DNA of 64,000 nt from Psychrobacter sp. APC 3426 (GCF_030408035.1 NZ_JASDCF010000008.1:1-64000); one strand, 5' to 3'; shown: positions 36,296 through 47,066, numbered from the stretch's first letter. Notes: a model not told the origin generated them from the letters alone. Numbers and translations: made by a program.

Positions 36296-38893
36296 TTAAC
36301 TCATTCTAAGCTTATCAAAGGTCAACTTATCATCAGCGCCGACATCGACTTTGATGATATCGCCTGGGACGAAATCACCAGCCAGCAGTTTCAATGACAA
36401 TGGGTTTTCGATCTCTTGCTGAATAGCACGTTTGAGTGGACGCGCACCATACACAGGGTCATAACCCACTGCGACCAGTTTATTCATCGCATCTGCCGAC
36501 AGCTCGATATCCATTTCACGCTCTTGAATACGCTGACGTAAGCGATCCAATTGAATATCGGCAATACCAGCCATTTGCGACATACCAAGCGGATGGAAGA
36601 CCACAATCTCATCAATACGGTTGACAAACTCTGGACGGAAATGCTGTCCAACCGACTCCATTACCTCAGCTTTGATATCCTCGTAGCTCTCGCCAACCAT
36701 CTCTTGGATTTTGTGCGACCCCAAGTTACTGGTCATGATGATAACAGTATTTTTAAAGTCAACGACGCGACCCTGTGAATCCGTTAAGCGACCATCGTCT
36801 AGCACTTGTAGCAAGATATTGAACACATCAGGGTGCGCTTTTTCGACCTCATCAAACAAAATAACACTATAAGGCTTACGGCGTACCGCCTCGGTTAATG
36901 CGCCACCTTCTTCATAGCCAACATACCCTGGAGGCGCACCCACCAAACGACTGACGCTATGCTTCTCCATATACTCACTCATGTCGATACGGACAATCGA
37001 ATCTTCAGAGTCGAACAAGAAGTTCGCCAATGATTTGGTTAACTCTGTTTTACCAACACCTGTAGGTCCAAGGAATAAGAATGAACCTGAAGGACGATTC
37101 GGATCAGACAACCCTGCACGACTACGGCGTACCGCATTGGCGACCGCTTCTACCGCTTCATCTTGCCCAATGACACGCTCATGGAGTCTGTCTTCCATCG
37201 CTAGCATCTTGTCACGCTCACCTTGCATCATTTTGCTGACTGGAATACCAGTCGCCGCCGCCACCACTTCAGCGATTTCATTATCTGTGACCTTATTACG
37301 CAGTAGTTTGATACCGCTATTTTCACCAGTCTGCTCTTTTTGCTCGGCCAAATCAGACTCATGAATACGGCGCTCGAGCTGCGGAATCGTCTCATACTGC
37401 AGCTTACTCATGGTCTCGTAGTCACCTTCACGGCTGGCTTTATCATAAGCGATACGCGCTTTATCAAGCTCGTCTTTTAGCTGTTGACTGCCTTTGACCA
37501 GTGCTTTTTCTGCTTGCCAAATCTCATTGAGATCGGCGTATTCTTTTTCCAGCTCTGCTATTTGTGCATCAAGCACTTTACGCTCTGCTTGTGCACCCGC
37601 GTCTTCTTCATTTTTCAATACTTCGCGCTGCATTTTTAACTGAATCAGACGGCTATCAAGTTTGCCAAGCGACTCAGGTTTGCTGTCCATCTCCATACGC
37701 AGACGGCTGGCGGCTTCATCGATGAGGTCAATTGCCTTATCCGGCAGCTTACGATCGGTAATATAGCGATGACTCATGCGTGCTGCCGCAATAATAGCAC
37801 TGTCTTGAATATCAACACCATGATGCAGCTCGTAACGTTCTTTTAGACCACGTAATATCGCAATGGTATCTTCGACCGTTGGCTCATCGACCAATACTTT
37901 TTGGAAACGACGCTCGAGGGCGGCATCTTTTTCGATATACTGGCGATACTCATCTAGAGTCGTCGCACCAACGCAATGTAACTCACCGCGAGCCAGCGCA
38001 GGCTTTAACATATTACCGGCATCCATCGCGCCTTCTGACTTACCCGCACCAACCATAGTATGCAGCTCATCGATAAATAAGATGACATTACCTTCTTGCT
38101 TCGCCAAATCACTCAATACACTTTTGAGGCGCTCTTCAAATTCACCACGGAATTTTGCCCCGGCAATCAAAGCACCCAAGTCTAACGACAACACCTCTTT
38201 ACGGCGCAGACCTTCTGGCACATCACCATTGATGATTTTTTGTGCCAAGCCTTCAACGATGGCGGTTTTACCAACACCCGGTTCACCGATAAGCACAGGG
38301 TTATTTTTGGTACGACGCGATAACACCTGAATGGTACGGCGAATCTCTTCGTCACGACCAATCACCGGATCAAGCTTACCAAGCTCAGCTTGCTCAGTTA
38401 GATTAATGGTATATTTATTCAGCGCATCACGCTGATCTTCGGCGTTTTGATTATTCACCGTCTCATCACCTCGCAGCTGCTCAATGACCGCTTTTAACTT
38501 ACTTGCCGTCACCCCAGCATTTTCAAATATCTTTTTGGTGTCGCCTTGCTCAGCAAGTGCCAACATTACCCATTCAGTGGCAATAAAATCATCGCCCTCT
38601 TTTTGCGCTTGGCGATCGGCCAAGTTCAAAATCTTCACCGAATTTGGGTTTAGATTAACGTCGCCAGTTGGCTCGCTAATCGTCGCCTGATTGTCGAGCG
38701 CCTTTGCCACGCCATTTTTTAATGCTGGAATAGACGCGCCGGCTTGCTGACAGATAGATAAGTTAGACTCATCTTGTAGCAATACGGCCAGCAAATGCAC
38801 AGGGTCAATCCCAGTGTGGTCGCGACCTAGCGCCAAACTTTGGGCTTCTTGAATCGCTGATTGCAATTTTTGGGTAAATTTCTCGAATCTCAT
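36296..38893 (-). CDS. clpB: ATP-dependent disaggregase ClpB
   Basis: An 865-residue Hsp100 chaperone (E. coli 857). Clp_N domain at 1-145, first AAA+ domain with Walker A GEPGVGKT and Walker [21 protein letters not shown], the coiled-coil middle domain (about 410-530, [13 protein letters not shown]), and a second AAA+ domain with [15 protein letters not shown] and [13 protein letters not shown]. With DnaK it resolubilises aggregated proteins. AAAGGA precedes the ATG. I looked for a sigma-32 promoter upstream and found no convincing CTTGAA/CCCCAT pair. Confidence 0.98.
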   Translation of the reverse strand: MRFEKFTQKLQSAIQEAQSLALGRDHTGIDPVHLLAVLLQDESNLSICQQAGASIPALKNGVAKALDNQATISEPTGDVNLNPNSVKILNLADRQAQKEGDDFIATEWVMLALAEQGDTKKIFENAGVTASKLKAVIEQLRGDETVNNQNAEDQRDALNKYTINLTEQAELGKLDPVIGRDEEIRRTIQVLSRRTKNNPVLIGEPGVGKTAIVEGLAQKIINGDVPEGLRRKEVLSLDLGALIAGAKFRGEFEERLKSVLSDLAKQEGNVILFIDELHTMVGAGKSEGAMDAGNMLKPALARGELHCVGATTLDEYRQYIEKDAALERRFQKVLVDEPTVEDTIAILRGLKERYELHHGVDIQDSAIIAAARMSHRYITDRKLPDKAIDLIDEAASRLRMEMDSKPESLGKLDSRLIQLKMQREVLKNEEDAGAQAERKVLDAQIAELEKEYADLNEIWQAEKALVKGSQQLKDELDKARIAYDKASREGDYETMSKLQYETIPQLERRIHESDLAEQKEQTGENSGIKLLRNKVTDNEIAEVVAAATGIPVSKMMQGERDKMLAMEDRLHERVIGQDEAVEAVANAVRRSRAGLSDPNRPSGSFLFLGPTGVGKTELTKSLANFLFDSEDSIVRIDMSEYMEKHSVSRLVGAPPGYVGYEEGGALTEAVRRKPYSVILFDEVEKAHPDVFNILLQVLDDGRLTDSQGRVVDFKNTVIIMTSNLGSHKIQEMVGESYEDIKAEVMESVGQHFRPEFVNRIDEIVVFHPLGMSQMAGIADIQLDRLRQRIQEREMDIELSADAMNKLVAVGYDPVYGARPLKRAIQQEIENPLSLKLLAGDFVPGDIIKVDVGADDKLTFDKLRMS

Positions 38894-39282
38894 AGTGTGT
38901 CCTTTAATAATTAATAGTCGTTTGTATCTGCTAGTCGCTGCGGCTTTTTATAAGTATTAAGATGCCGCAAGCTTTTCGTTGTTATCTATATAAGGTTTGT
39001 TGAGTAATATTTCAATGTCATTTTAACTATTGTCAATAGTATTTATTGACTTATTGGTATCGACCTATGCAGCACATATATGAGCAAAAATAAAATCTGC
39101 AAAAAAAATTAAACCTTACTCGTAACAATGATATAACGTTAAAGTATTAATAGGCACATTTATAAGAGATTTCAAGAGAGATTAGTAAAGAAAAATTAGG
39201 AAGTCTTGAGACTGTACAAACACAGAGAAATGTATTTTAGCGGACGACTAAAACAGTCAAATACGGGAGGTTAACAAACTAC
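38894..39282. other. clpB upstream region
   Basis: This 389-base region lies between the starts of clpB transcription and the end of the L,D-transpeptidase gene. It contains a short inverted pair GCGGC (38940) and GCCGC (38964), a palindromic ATTGTCAATAGTATTTATTGAC-like patch near 39029-39050 (split AATAGT/ATTGAC), and AT-rich sequence. No gene and no clear heat-shock promoter was seen. Confidence 0.35.
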
Positions 39283-39846
39283 TTATTCTACAATTTCGAT
39301 CGGTGTACCAACCTTTACCGCAGCCATGATTTCATCCATCTCATCATTGGTCACGGCTATACAGCCTTCCGTCCAATCGCGTTGCTGGTTCAGTAGACCC
39401 AATGCCCCAAAACCATTTTTTTGCCCATGAATCATGATATCACCGCCAGCACTGACACCTCGCGATTTGGCTCGGGCTTTATCGGTAGTATTGGGGTAGC
39501 TTACGTGAATAGAGCGATAGAATTTAGATTTTTCATTTTTATAATCGAGTGTATAAGAACCTGTCGGAGTGCGTTTGTCACCTTGTTGCTGCTTATGACC
39601 GACAGGATTGCCGCCCAAGGCAATATGATAAGACTTGATAACTGTATTATCACTTAGCAACTGCAGGGTGCGAGCAGATTTATCGACAAAAACTTTATCA
39701 ATCACAATATTGTTAAGCATGGCTTGTTTGTTCTCTGAAACACCCTCAGCAGCAATGGCACTCGTGCTAGTCATGATAGCGAGGCTAAAACCCATGACAA
39801 TAAATAACCAATGTGAATACTTACTATTTATATTGAAAAAAGACAT
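39283..39846 (-). CDS. Periplasmic L,D-transpeptidase family protein
   Basis: A 187-residue exported protein. The signal peptide runs to about residue 33 (LFIVMGFSLAIMTSTSAIAA). The YkuD domain shows the beta-strand lead YHIALGGNPVGHKQQQGDKR, TPTGSYTLDYKN, and the active site with His140 (DIMIHGQKNG) and Cys162 (DWTEGCIAVTNDEMDEI). These enzymes make 3-3 cross-links or attach or release proteins from peptidoglycan stems; the short single-domain form is closest to the YafK/DpaA-like group. Single gene. Confidence 0.87.
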   Translation of the reverse strand: MSFFNINSKYSHWLFIVMGFSLAIMTSTSAIAAEGVSENKQAMLNNIVIDKVFVDKSARTLQLLSDNTVIKSYHIALGGNPVGHKQQQGDKRTPTGSYTLDYKNEKSKFYRSIHVSYPNTTDKARAKSRGVSAGGDIMIHGQKNGFGALGLLNQQRDWTEGCIAVTNDEMDEIMAAVKVGTPIEIVE

Positions 39847-39977
39847 AGCTTTTGCTTCTTAAAGGTAAGCGTTCATTGATAAAATCATCTTTGATAAGAT
39901 AGCAAAAGACTATGCCAAGTTTATGTAAACGTTATAAATTAAACTTAAATTTGCTGCAATCAAAATCTAAAATCACC

Positions 39978-40769
39978 TTACACCATACGAATTGCACCAT
40001 CTAGGCGAATCACTTCACCATTTAGGTAAGCATTATCAATAATGTGCGTGACTAATTTAGCAAACTCATTTGGATTGCCTAGACGCTTTGGATAAGGAAC
40101 ACCGGCCTCTAACTGCTCGCGCGCTTTTTCAGGGATAGTCTCCATCATAGGTGTGGCAAAAACACCAGGCGCAATCGTCATAACACGAATACCATGACGT
40201 GCCAGCTCACGCGCTAGCGGTAAAGTCAGGCCAACGACGCCCGCTTTAGAGGATGAATAGCTTGCTTGCCCTACTTGCCCATCAAAAGCAGCGATAGAAG
40301 CGGTATTGATAATGACACCATTATCAGCATTCTTCTCATTAGCGCTTTCTGTATTATTGCCGTTCGCCACGCGCTTAGCAATACTAGCCGCGACCAAACG
40401 TGCGACGTTAAAAGAGCCAACGAGATTGATATTAACCCCGCGGCTAAAGGCATCAAGATCCGCTGGGTTATTTTCGCGATCGAGTAGCTTTTGTACGACA
40501 GCGATACCTGCACAGTTAATAGAACCTTGCAGACCACCAAACTCTTTTTCAGCCAACTCGACAGCCGCTTGTACCTCATCACCACTGGTTACATCACAAC
40601 GTACAAAACGTACATTGTCACCCAGCTCATCAACCAAAGCTTGCCCAGTTGACTCGTTCAAATCAGCAATGACGACCTTGCCGCCTTGACCGACGATAGC
40701 GCGAACCACTGACTCACCTAAACCTGACGCACCGCCAGTAACCAAAAAGCTGTGTTTCTCTATTTGCAT
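39978..40769 (-). CDS. SDR, probable 3-hydroxyacyl-CoA dehydrogenase (HSD17B10-like)
   Basis: A 263-residue SDR with VTGGASGLGESVV, an Asp after beta-2 (VVIADLNES, NAD preference), INCAGIA, the catalytic Ser in NTASIAAFDGQVGQ, YSSSK, and APGVFATPMME. This combination matches type II 3-hydroxyacyl-CoA dehydrogenases, which oxidise 3-hydroxyacyl- or 2-methyl-3-hydroxyacyl-CoA. An insertion ANGNNTESANEKNADN lies before the catalytic serine. AAAGGA precedes the ATG. It follows an acyl-CoA synthetase by 86 bases on the same strand. Confidence 0.85.
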   Translation of the reverse strand: MQIEKHSFLVTGGASGLGESVVRAIVGQGGKVVIADLNESTGQALVDELGDNVRFVRCDVTSGDEVQAAVELAEKEFGGLQGSINCAGIAVVQKLLDRENNPADLDAFSRGVNINLVGSFNVARLVAASIAKRVANGNNTESANEKNADNGVIINTASIAAFDGQVGQASYSSSKAGVVGLTLPLARELARHGIRVMTIAPGVFATPMMETIPEKAREQLEAGVPYPKRLGNPNEFAKLVTHIIDNAYLNGEVIRLDGAIRMV

Positions 40770-40855
40770 AACTATTCCTTTAATGGATGTTTTATTACTA
40801 TTCTTATAGGCTAACTATTTTATTATTTTCAACTACTATCGAAGTTTCCAACAAT

Positions 40856-42568
40856 CTATGCCGCAGACAAGCTACGCAACAAGAAACGTTGAATTTTACC
40901 ACTTGGCGTTTTTGGTAATGCTGCCACAAATTCAACCTCACGCGGGTAAGCATGCGTCGATAGACGTTTACGTACCAAGTCTTGAATCTCTTTAGCAATC
41001 TCATCCGTCCCTTCGATGCCATCTTTTAGCACCACATAAGACTTAATCGTATGACCGCGCACCTCATCTGGTATGCCAACTGCTGCGGATTCTGCCACTG
41101 CCTCATGCTCAAGCACGGTATTCTCCACATCCGTAGGCCCTACGCGGTAGCCTGCTGTAATGATAATGTCATCATCACGCCCAGAAAACCAATAGCTGCC
41201 ATCGCTATGGCGCTCGACCACATCGCCAGTCAAATAGTAATCATCAGCGAAGGCGTCTTTTTCGTTCCAGCTATAACCGCGGAAATAAAACGCCGGCGAT
41301 TGACTGACGACCACTGCCAGCTGTCCTTGTTCGCCATCAGCCAATATGTTCATGTCATCATCTAATACGACCAATGTGTGCCCCGGTAACGCCATGCCCA
41401 TCGAGCCTACTGGACATTCATGAGCTAATGCATGGTGCTCGCAGCAGGTCATGCCCGTTTCGGTCTGCCCATACTGATCGCACACTTTGCAGTTTAGATA
41501 GGTCTCTACCCAATTGACGACTTCGGTATTCAAGGTTTCGCCTGCTGAATTGGCACAGCGTAGTGATAGCTTGGCATTTTCATCGTTATGAGCATCTTCA
41601 AACACGCCACTCGATTTCATCATCCGAAAGGCGGTCGGTGAAGAGGCCAAATTGCTAATCTTATGACGGACCATAAAGTCGCGGGTATTGGCAGCATCAA
41701 AGCCTGATTCATTAAAATAGGTGGTGACACCCATCAGTAAAGGACCCGTAATCGCATAATACAGTCCATACGCCCAGCCAGGATCAGCCATATTCCAATA
41801 GTTATCATCGGCGCGCAGGTCAATCGCATAGCGCATATACAGATAAAAAGCTGATAGCGCACTTAATGGCACACTGACGCCTTTTGATTTACCTACCGTA
41901 CCTGAGGTAAACATTTGCAAAAACGGTGCACCTTCATCTAACAAAACAGCATCTACCGTTTGTGGCTGGGTCGCCATCATCTCTGTATAGCTATCATCAC
42001 CCCAGTTATTGTTTAACTGTCCATCATTCTCATTGCTAACCATGACCATTTTGGTTTTCTCAGCTAAATCCTCAAACTTGCCGCGATTTTCCTGATTGGT
42101 GAAAACCACTTGGGTATTGGCCTTGTCCATGCGATATTTAATCGAATCGTAACCAAAAGCGGTGAATAATGGTTGATAAACCGCCCCAATCCGCCAAGTC
42201 GCCAATACAATGGTGAGCAGCTCAGGCGTACGCGGTAGCATGGTCGCTACTTGCTCACCAACTTGCACGCCATAAGACAATAATACATTGGCAACTTGCG
42301 CACTTGCCTTATCCAGTTCCGCAAAAGTCATGCGTGTTACATTGCCAGCAGTATCTTCATGCACTAACGCCAAATTATCGCCGCGACCATCACGTACATG
42401 ACGACCACAACACGCCATATAGGCATTTAAACGGTCATCTAAGTTTTCACCAAATATCTCTGCTAATAGTGCGTTCATATCAAAATTATTATAGTAGTCG
42501 CTATAGCCAGTTGGGTTTGAAGAAGACAAATCGTTTGAAAGTAAGGTATCTGTAGAAGAGGTATTCAT
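40856..42568 (-). CDS. AMP-forming acyl-CoA synthetase
   Basis: A 570-residue ANL-superfamily ligase. P-loop-like FTSGTVGKSKGVSV, QYGQTETGMTCCEH, the ATP-ribose Asp in YLTGDVVERHSDGSYWF, the hinge in SGRDDDIIITAGYRVGP, and the C-terminal catalytic lysine in PKTPSGKIQRFLLR. It activates a carboxylic acid to its CoA thioester; the overall pattern is that of medium-chain or short-chain acyl-CoA synthetases. AAGGA lies nine bases before the ATG. Forms a likely two-gene unit with the downstream 3-hydroxyacyl-CoA dehydrogenase. Confidence 0.88.
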   Translation of the reverse strand: MNTSSTDTLLSNDLSSSNPTGYSDYYNNFDMNALLAEIFGENLDDRLNAYMACCGRHVRDGRGDNLALVHEDTAGNVTRMTFAELDKASAQVANVLLSYGVQVGEQVATMLPRTPELLTIVLATWRIGAVYQPLFTAFGYDSIKYRMDKANTQVVFTNQENRGKFEDLAEKTKMVMVSNENDGQLNNNWGDDSYTEMMATQPQTVDAVLLDEGAPFLQMFTSGTVGKSKGVSVPLSALSAFYLYMRYAIDLRADDNYWNMADPGWAYGLYYAITGPLLMGVTTYFNESGFDAANTRDFMVRHKISNLASSPTAFRMMKSSGVFEDAHNDENAKLSLRCANSAGETLNTEVVNWVETYLNCKVCDQYGQTETGMTCCEHHALAHECPVGSMGMALPGHTLVVLDDDMNILADGEQGQLAVVVSQSPAFYFRGYSWNEKDAFADDYYLTGDVVERHSDGSYWFSGRDDDIIITAGYRVGPTDVENTVLEHEAVAESAAVGIPDEVRGHTIKSYVVLKDGIEGTDEIAKEIQDLVRKRLSTHAYPREVEFVAALPKTPSGKIQRFLLRSLSAA

Positions 42569-42756
42569 AAGCTAATCCTTTAGCAATAACGGGTGACTGG
42601 CAGAGTAGAAAAACAGCCCTATCCTATACACTGTTTTTACTTATTGTTTGCACTTATTAAATTTCATATGCTCTATTAGTAACGCATTTTGATATTTATT
42701 TCAATACATAACGTATCATTTTTATATTTATATGCCATTTCTTAATAGGATTAACC

Positions 42757-43941
42757 TTATTGTATGGTACTTAAGAAACCTAGCAATGCTTTCTCTTCAC
42801 AGCTTTGATATTGCTTAGTGCGCCCGCGACGTGCTTGCTTGTAAGGCTCAAAGAACTCTCCTGCTAAAAACTTATCAATAATGACAGGATGAATATAAGA
42901 AGCGCGGCTCACTGCGGGTGTGTTGCCCAGCTCATTTGCCACTTCTTTGACCATATCCGTGACCAATTGCTGACGCTCGTCACTGTCAGGTGAACTTGCC
43001 AGCACTTGCTCACCTGCTGACGTTTGCAATTCATCGTAAAGGTAGCTGGCCGCCAGTACACTCGCCATCCAAGTACGAAAGTCCTTTGCACTATATAGAT
43101 TGCCGTTATACATTTTGCTTTCACAATCGTTGCCGCAAGTATGCTTTCGCAAATAGTCATTGATATCGCTACTATCAACGACCTGCTTGTTGCCCTCATC
43201 GTCCAAATATTTAAAAATCTGATAGCCCGGCAACTCAGAACAGGCTTGCACGATGTCAATTAAACGCTCGTCTTGCAGTTCGATATGATGCTCTTTGGCG
43301 CTTTTACCGACAAAATCAAACGCCAGGCCATTATCCGTTTCACTCACATGCTTACTGCGTAATGTACTGAGACCATAGCTCTTATTGAGCTTGGCATAGC
43401 GGCTATTACCGATACGAATTAAGGTCGTCTCAAGCAACTTGACCACTGCCGCCAATACATTGGCGCGTGATAACGACTGCACTTCTAAATCCTTTTCGAC
43501 TTGCGCACGTAAGTTAGGTAGTGATTCGGCGAACCCTATCATGGCATCGAATTTGGCTTGATCGCGCACACGATCCCAGTCGGGATGATACAAATACTGC
43601 TTGCGTGCCTTATCATCGCGGCCTGTCGATTGCAGATGCCCCTTATCATCTTGGCATATCCAAACCTCTGACCACATTGGCGGTATCACTAAAGCATCAA
43701 AACGCTGACGTAACGCTTTGTCTTTCACTGTTTTGCCAGTGGCGTCTTTATAAGTAAATCCACGCCCCCAACGTCTGCGTGTAAACCCAGGCTCATTATC
43801 ACTGACATAGCGCAGATTGGCGCGGCGTGCCAGACGCTCGTAATCATGGCGCACATCTTCAGTGCCATTATTTTCAGTGACTGTATTTTTGTTTTCCTTA
43901 GCCATAGCAACACTCATCTCATTAAGTAGTCGTTTTAGCAT
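42757..43941 (-). CDS. DNA topoisomerase IB
   Basis: Up to 394 residues, of the poxvirus/eukaryote-type topoisomerase I family found in some bacteria. N-terminal domain: RRWGRGFTYKDATGK, LVIPPMWSEVWICQDDKGHL, QSTGRDDKARKQYLYHP. Catalytic domain: RIGNSRYAKLNKSYGLSTLR and the active-site tyrosine in SRASYIHPVIIDKFLAG. It relaxes supercoils through a 3'-phosphotyrosyl intermediate. The start is uncertain: the first ATG lacks a ribosome site, and in-frame ATGs follow at residues 9 and 13. Single gene. Confidence 0.9.
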   Translation of the reverse strand: MLKRLLNEMSVAMAKENKNTVTENNGTEDVRHDYERLARRANLRYVSDNEPGFTRRRWGRGFTYKDATGKTVKDKALRQRFDALVIPPMWSEVWICQDDKGHLQSTGRDDKARKQYLYHPDWDRVRDQAKFDAMIGFAESLPNLRAQVEKDLEVQSLSRANVLAAVVKLLETTLIRIGNSRYAKLNKSYGLSTLRSKHVSETDNGLAFDFVGKSAKEHHIELQDERLIDIVQACSELPGYQIFKYLDDEGNKQVVDSSDINDYLRKHTCGNDCESKMYNGNLYSAKDFRTWMASVLAASYLYDELQTSAGEQVLASSPDSDERQQLVTDMVKEVANELGNTPAVSRASYIHPVIIDKFLAGEFFEPYKQARRGRTKQYQSCEEKALLGFLSTIQ

Positions 43942-44075
43942 AGTTAACTGTCATTATTTTTGCTGTTTACTTGCCACAGATAAAGTGTAATGCTGTGTAA
44001 AACCCAATGTATTACACTGCTACGAAAGTTATAACATTCGTTTAACGTTAAATATCCATCAGAAGTGAGCCAGAT

Positions 44076-44531
44076 ATGAACAATAATCTTTCGATAAAAA
44101 CCGCTGCATTATCCAATACTGATTACGATAGTTGGTTAAAATTGTGGCAGCGCTATCTCGCATTTTATGAAACCAGCTTGCCAGCAAGTACGACAGAATC
44201 GACGTGGCACAACTTGCTTGATAATAACGCACCGATTTATGGCTTTGGTGCGTGGCAAGATGACACGTTGGTAGGTATCACGCATGTGGTGCTACATCCT
44301 AATACTTGGAATACCACTGAATGTTGTTACTTAGAAGACTTGTACGTTAGTGAAGCGGTGCGCGGTCAAGGCGTGGGACGCGCACTGATTGAACAGGTGT
44401 ATGAGTTTGCCAATGAGCAAAACTGTAATCGTGTTTATTGGACAACGCAAGAAGGCAATACCACCGCGCGCAAACTCTATGATGTAATTGCTACCCAAAC
44501 TGATATGGTACAGTATCGTAAAAACCTATAA
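44076..44531 (+). CDS. GNAT-family N-acetyltransferase
   Basis: A 151-residue GNAT protein. Acetyl-CoA binding motif A is LEDLYVSEAVRGQGVGRALI, followed by the motif B tail NRVYWTTQEGNTTARKLYD. The N-terminal part (DSWLKLWQRYLAFYETSLP) is typical of single-domain members that acetylate small amines or protein N-termini. Substrate unknown. GTGAGCC upstream gives only a weak ribosome site. Single gene convergent with ppnP. Confidence 0.85.
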   Translation: MNNNLSIKTAALSNTDYDSWLKLWQRYLAFYETSLPASTTESTWHNLLDNNAPIYGFGAWQDDTLVGITHVVLHPNTWNTTECCYLEDLYVSEAVRGQGVGRALIEQVYEFANEQNCNRVYWTTQEGNTTARKLYDVIATQTDMVQYRKNL

Positions 44532-44580
44532 CGGTTACCAAATATTTTATGAACCAGACTTATCTCAAAAGACAGCCATA

Positions 44581-44611
44581 AAAAAACGCCAAGCATTAAA
44601 CACTTGGCGTT
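44581..44611 (-). terminator. Bidirectional terminator between the GNAT gene and ppnP
   Basis: AACGCCAAG and CTTGGCGTT pair perfectly across a nine-base loop. A seven-A tract before the stem becomes the T tract on the minus strand. It lies 29 bases after the ppnP stop. Confidence 0.88.
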
Positions 44612-44639
44612 GATTATTCTACTAAGTATCTAAAAACGA

Positions 44640-44924
44640 TTATTGACCATACACACATAAATAAGCCGTTTCTACTTCCACTTTTACTTGAAACTTTTGA
44701 TTGGCTTCAACAGTAAATTGCTCGCCAGCATTAAAGGTTTGCCACTCATTACTTTCTGGCAACGTAACGGTTAACGCACCACTCACTACGCTCATGGTTT
44801 CAAATTCGCTGGTACCAAACTCATACTCACCAATGCTCATGACACCGACAGTCGCAGGCTTGGTAGCCGTTTGAAAGGCAATAGAAGTCACTTTATCATC
44901 AAAATAATTATTAACGCTTGGCAT
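44640..44924 (-). CDS. ppnP: Pyrimidine/purine nucleoside phosphorylase
   Basis: A 94-residue single-domain cupin, the full length of PpnP (DUF1255, YaiE). Key stretches: [33 protein letters not shown], and [19 protein letters not shown]. It catalyses phosphorolysis of several nucleosides, giving the base and ribose 1-phosphate. AAGGA precedes the ATG. Upstream of it, on the same strand, is prfB with no obvious link. Confidence 0.92.
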   Translation of the reverse strand: MPSVNNYFDDKVTSIAFQTATKPATVGVMSIGEYEFGTSEFETMSVVSGALTVTLPESNEWQTFNAGEQFTVEANQKFQVKVEVETAYLCVYGQ

Positions 44925-44985
44925 AATTTTCCTTAATTAAATATTAGTTACTATTTTAAAACGGCTGCTTATTTAAAACGGCTGC

Positions 44986-46081
44986 TTACAATCCTGCTTT
45001 CAAACTTGCTTCAATAAACTGATCGAGGTCACCATCTAGCACCGCACCGGTGTTAAAGGTTTCAACACCCGTACGCAAGTCTTTAATGCGCGAGTCATCG
45101 AGTACATAAGAGCGGATTTGACTGCCCCAACCGACATCAGATTTACCATCTTCGACTGCTTGTTGCGACTCCATCCGTTTTTGCATCTCAAGCTCATATA
45201 ACTTAGCACGGAGCATTTTCATCGCTGTCGCTTTGTTTCCATGTTGGCTACGCTCGTTCTGACAAGTGACCACCACGCCACTTGGTTGGTGGGTGATACG
45301 TACGGCGGAATCGGTGGTGTTCACGTGCTGACCACCCGCGCCTGATGAGCGGTAAGTATCGATACGCAAATCGGCTGGATTGATATCAATCTCGACGTTA
45401 TCATCGATTTCAGGCGACACAAAAACAGCAGCAAACGAAGTATGACGACCATTATTGCTATCAAATGGTGACTTACGCACTAAGCGATGCACGCCAATTT
45501 CGGTACGTAACCAACCAAACGCATAATCACCCTTAATCTCAATCGTTGCCGATTTAATTCCAGCAACGCTACCAGAAGACACTTCAATGACGTCAACCTT
45601 AAAGCCATGAGACTCTGCCCAGCGCGTGTACATACGCAGTAGCATTTCAGCCCAATCTTGCGCTTCTGTGCCACCACTGCCTGACTGGATATCCAAGTAG
45701 CAATTGTTTGGATCCATCTCGCCACTAAACATACGACGGAACTCTAAATCCGCAACGCGCTTCTCTGCATTGTCGAGCTCTGCTTGCACATCAGCAAGCA
45801 ATGATTCGTCCTCTGCTTCTACCGCCAGCTCTAGCATGGCAGCGGCATCTGCTAAAGTTGTTTCAAGCGAAACTACGACATCAATGACGCCATCAAGCTG
45901 GCTTTTTTCTTTATTAATCTTGGTTGCACGCTCTGGATCATTCCATAACTCGGGGTTCTCTAACTCTAAATTGACTTCCTCTAGGCGTTCTTGCTTACCA
46001 TCGAAGTCAAAGATACCTCCGAAGGTCCTGCCCACGCTCAGATAAATCTTTGATTTGTTCTTGATACGGATTAATTTCCAT
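44986..46081 (-). CDS. prfB: Peptide chain release factor 2, programmed +1 frameshift
   Basis: RF2 of 364 residues (E. coli 365) encoded in two frames. The first 24 codons start at the ATG at 46081 ([20 protein letters not shown], then RRYL) and end at an in-frame TGA at 46007-46009. After a +1 slip at CTT, translation continues [12 protein letters not shown] in the next frame. RF2 motifs follow: the GGQ loop [19 protein letters not shown] and the stop-recognition [12 protein letters not shown] (SPF). It releases peptides at UGA and UAA. A GTG inside the second frame (46035) is not the start. Confidence 0.95.
46006..46021 (-). promoter_or_regulatory. RF2 recoding site
   Basis: On the minus strand the sequence is CGGAGGTATCTTTGAC: a Shine-Dalgarno-like GGAGG, three bases, the slippery CTT codon and the UGA stop followed by C. 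This is the conserved RF2 autoregulatory signal, where low RF2 favours the +1 shift. Confidence 0.95.
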
Positions 46082-46196
46082 AAGTATTCCTGTCTTTTTA
46101 AATAAATATCTTACTGATATGGCGCTATTTTAAATGAGATTGGCAATAAATAGTTGGTTAATTGGTACTACCTTATATTAAAAATCTTTAAGCCAC

Positions 46197-46898
46197 TTAG
46201 ATTGACCAATCCTCTACTGCCCAACGATGAGCGAGCGCGTGCGCATGTAGCGCATCATCGGGTGACACGCAAATAGCCACATCTGCCCACTCGAGTAATG
46301 GAATGTCATTTTTAGAATCAGAGTAGGCATAAGTTTTATCAAAATCAATACCCGCTGATTTTCGCTTATCTATCCACTTATTGAGATGATAAATCTTACC
46401 TTCTTTAAAGTTAGGCTTATCCGTTAATTTGCCAGTATAGCGCTCATTTTGAACTTCAAGCGGCGTCGAGAGCACATTGGCATCTTCAATACCGAAACGC
46501 TTGGCAATGGCAGATACCACAAAGTTGTTGGTGGCAGAAATAATCACCACTTCATGCCCTTTCTCGACGTGATGACAAAGCACCTCCATGGCTTTTGGGC
46601 GAATGTGTGGCTCGATTTCTGTCTTAATATAGTCTTCGCGTAGCTCATGCAGCCTGTCCATCGGTAAACTGCTCAAAAACTGCGCGACAAACTCATTGTA
46701 TTCGGTCGCATCGAGCGTACCTTCGATATAATCCTGATAAAACTTTTGATTGGCGGTGCGATATTCAGCTTCGTCAACCAGATTATGCTTGACGATATAC
46801 TCACCCCATAGGTAATCGCTATCGACGTCGAGCAAAGTATGGTCTAAATCAAAAAGTGCCAACTCTTTTGGAGAGTTTTGTTTGTGAGCCGCCTGCAT
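46197..46898 (-). CDS. HAD-IB family phosphatase, SerB-like
   Basis: A 233-residue haloacid-dehalogenase-type phosphatase. The ATG at 46898 has AAGG seven bases upstream; an upstream frame to 46967 is not supported. Motif I FDLDHTLLDVDSDYLW with the nucleophile Asp, motif II ISATNNFVV, and motif IV AYSDSKNDIPLLEWAD. A helical cap lies between motifs I and II (YIEGTLDATEYNEFVAQFL). The HAD-IB subfamily 1490-like proteins dephosphorylate small molecules such as phosphoserine or histidinol phosphate. Substrate unknown. Confidence 0.87.
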   Translation of the reverse strand: MQAAHKQNSPKELALFDLDHTLLDVDSDYLWGEYIVKHNLVDEAEYRTANQKFYQDYIEGTLDATEYNEFVAQFLSSLPMDRLHELREDYIKTEIEPHIRPKAMEVLCHHVEKGHEVVIISATNNFVVSAIAKRFGIEDANVLSTPLEVQNERYTGKLTDKPNFKEGKIYHLNKWIDKRKSAGIDFDKTYAYSDSKNDIPLLEWADVAICVSPDDALHAHALAHRWAVEDWSI

Positions 46899-47066
46899 AG
46901 TAAGACCTTCTAAATGTTTATGAAAAATTATATGTTTGAAATTGAATAAATAATGGGATGAAACCAAAAATCTTACGTTCGATAATTTTACTGTTTAGCC
47001 GCCAAATTTATGGTAGCTTAAGCTCTTTAGCGCGCCTAATTAGATAGCAAGAGACAAGAGAACCGT

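Noticed and set aside
37863..38330. 155-codon frame opposite clpB
   Set aside because: It is a shadow of the clpB coding frame with Ser/Arg/Pro-rich composition typical of antisense frames.
38894..39050. Heat-shock (sigma-32) promoter for clpB
   Set aside because: I looked for CTTGAA and CCCCAT at the right spacing on the minus strand and did not find an acceptable pair.
46033..46035. GTG as the start of prfB
   Set aside because: The upstream 24-codon frame, TGA and shift site match RF2 recoding, so the GTG lies out of frame within the true first segment.
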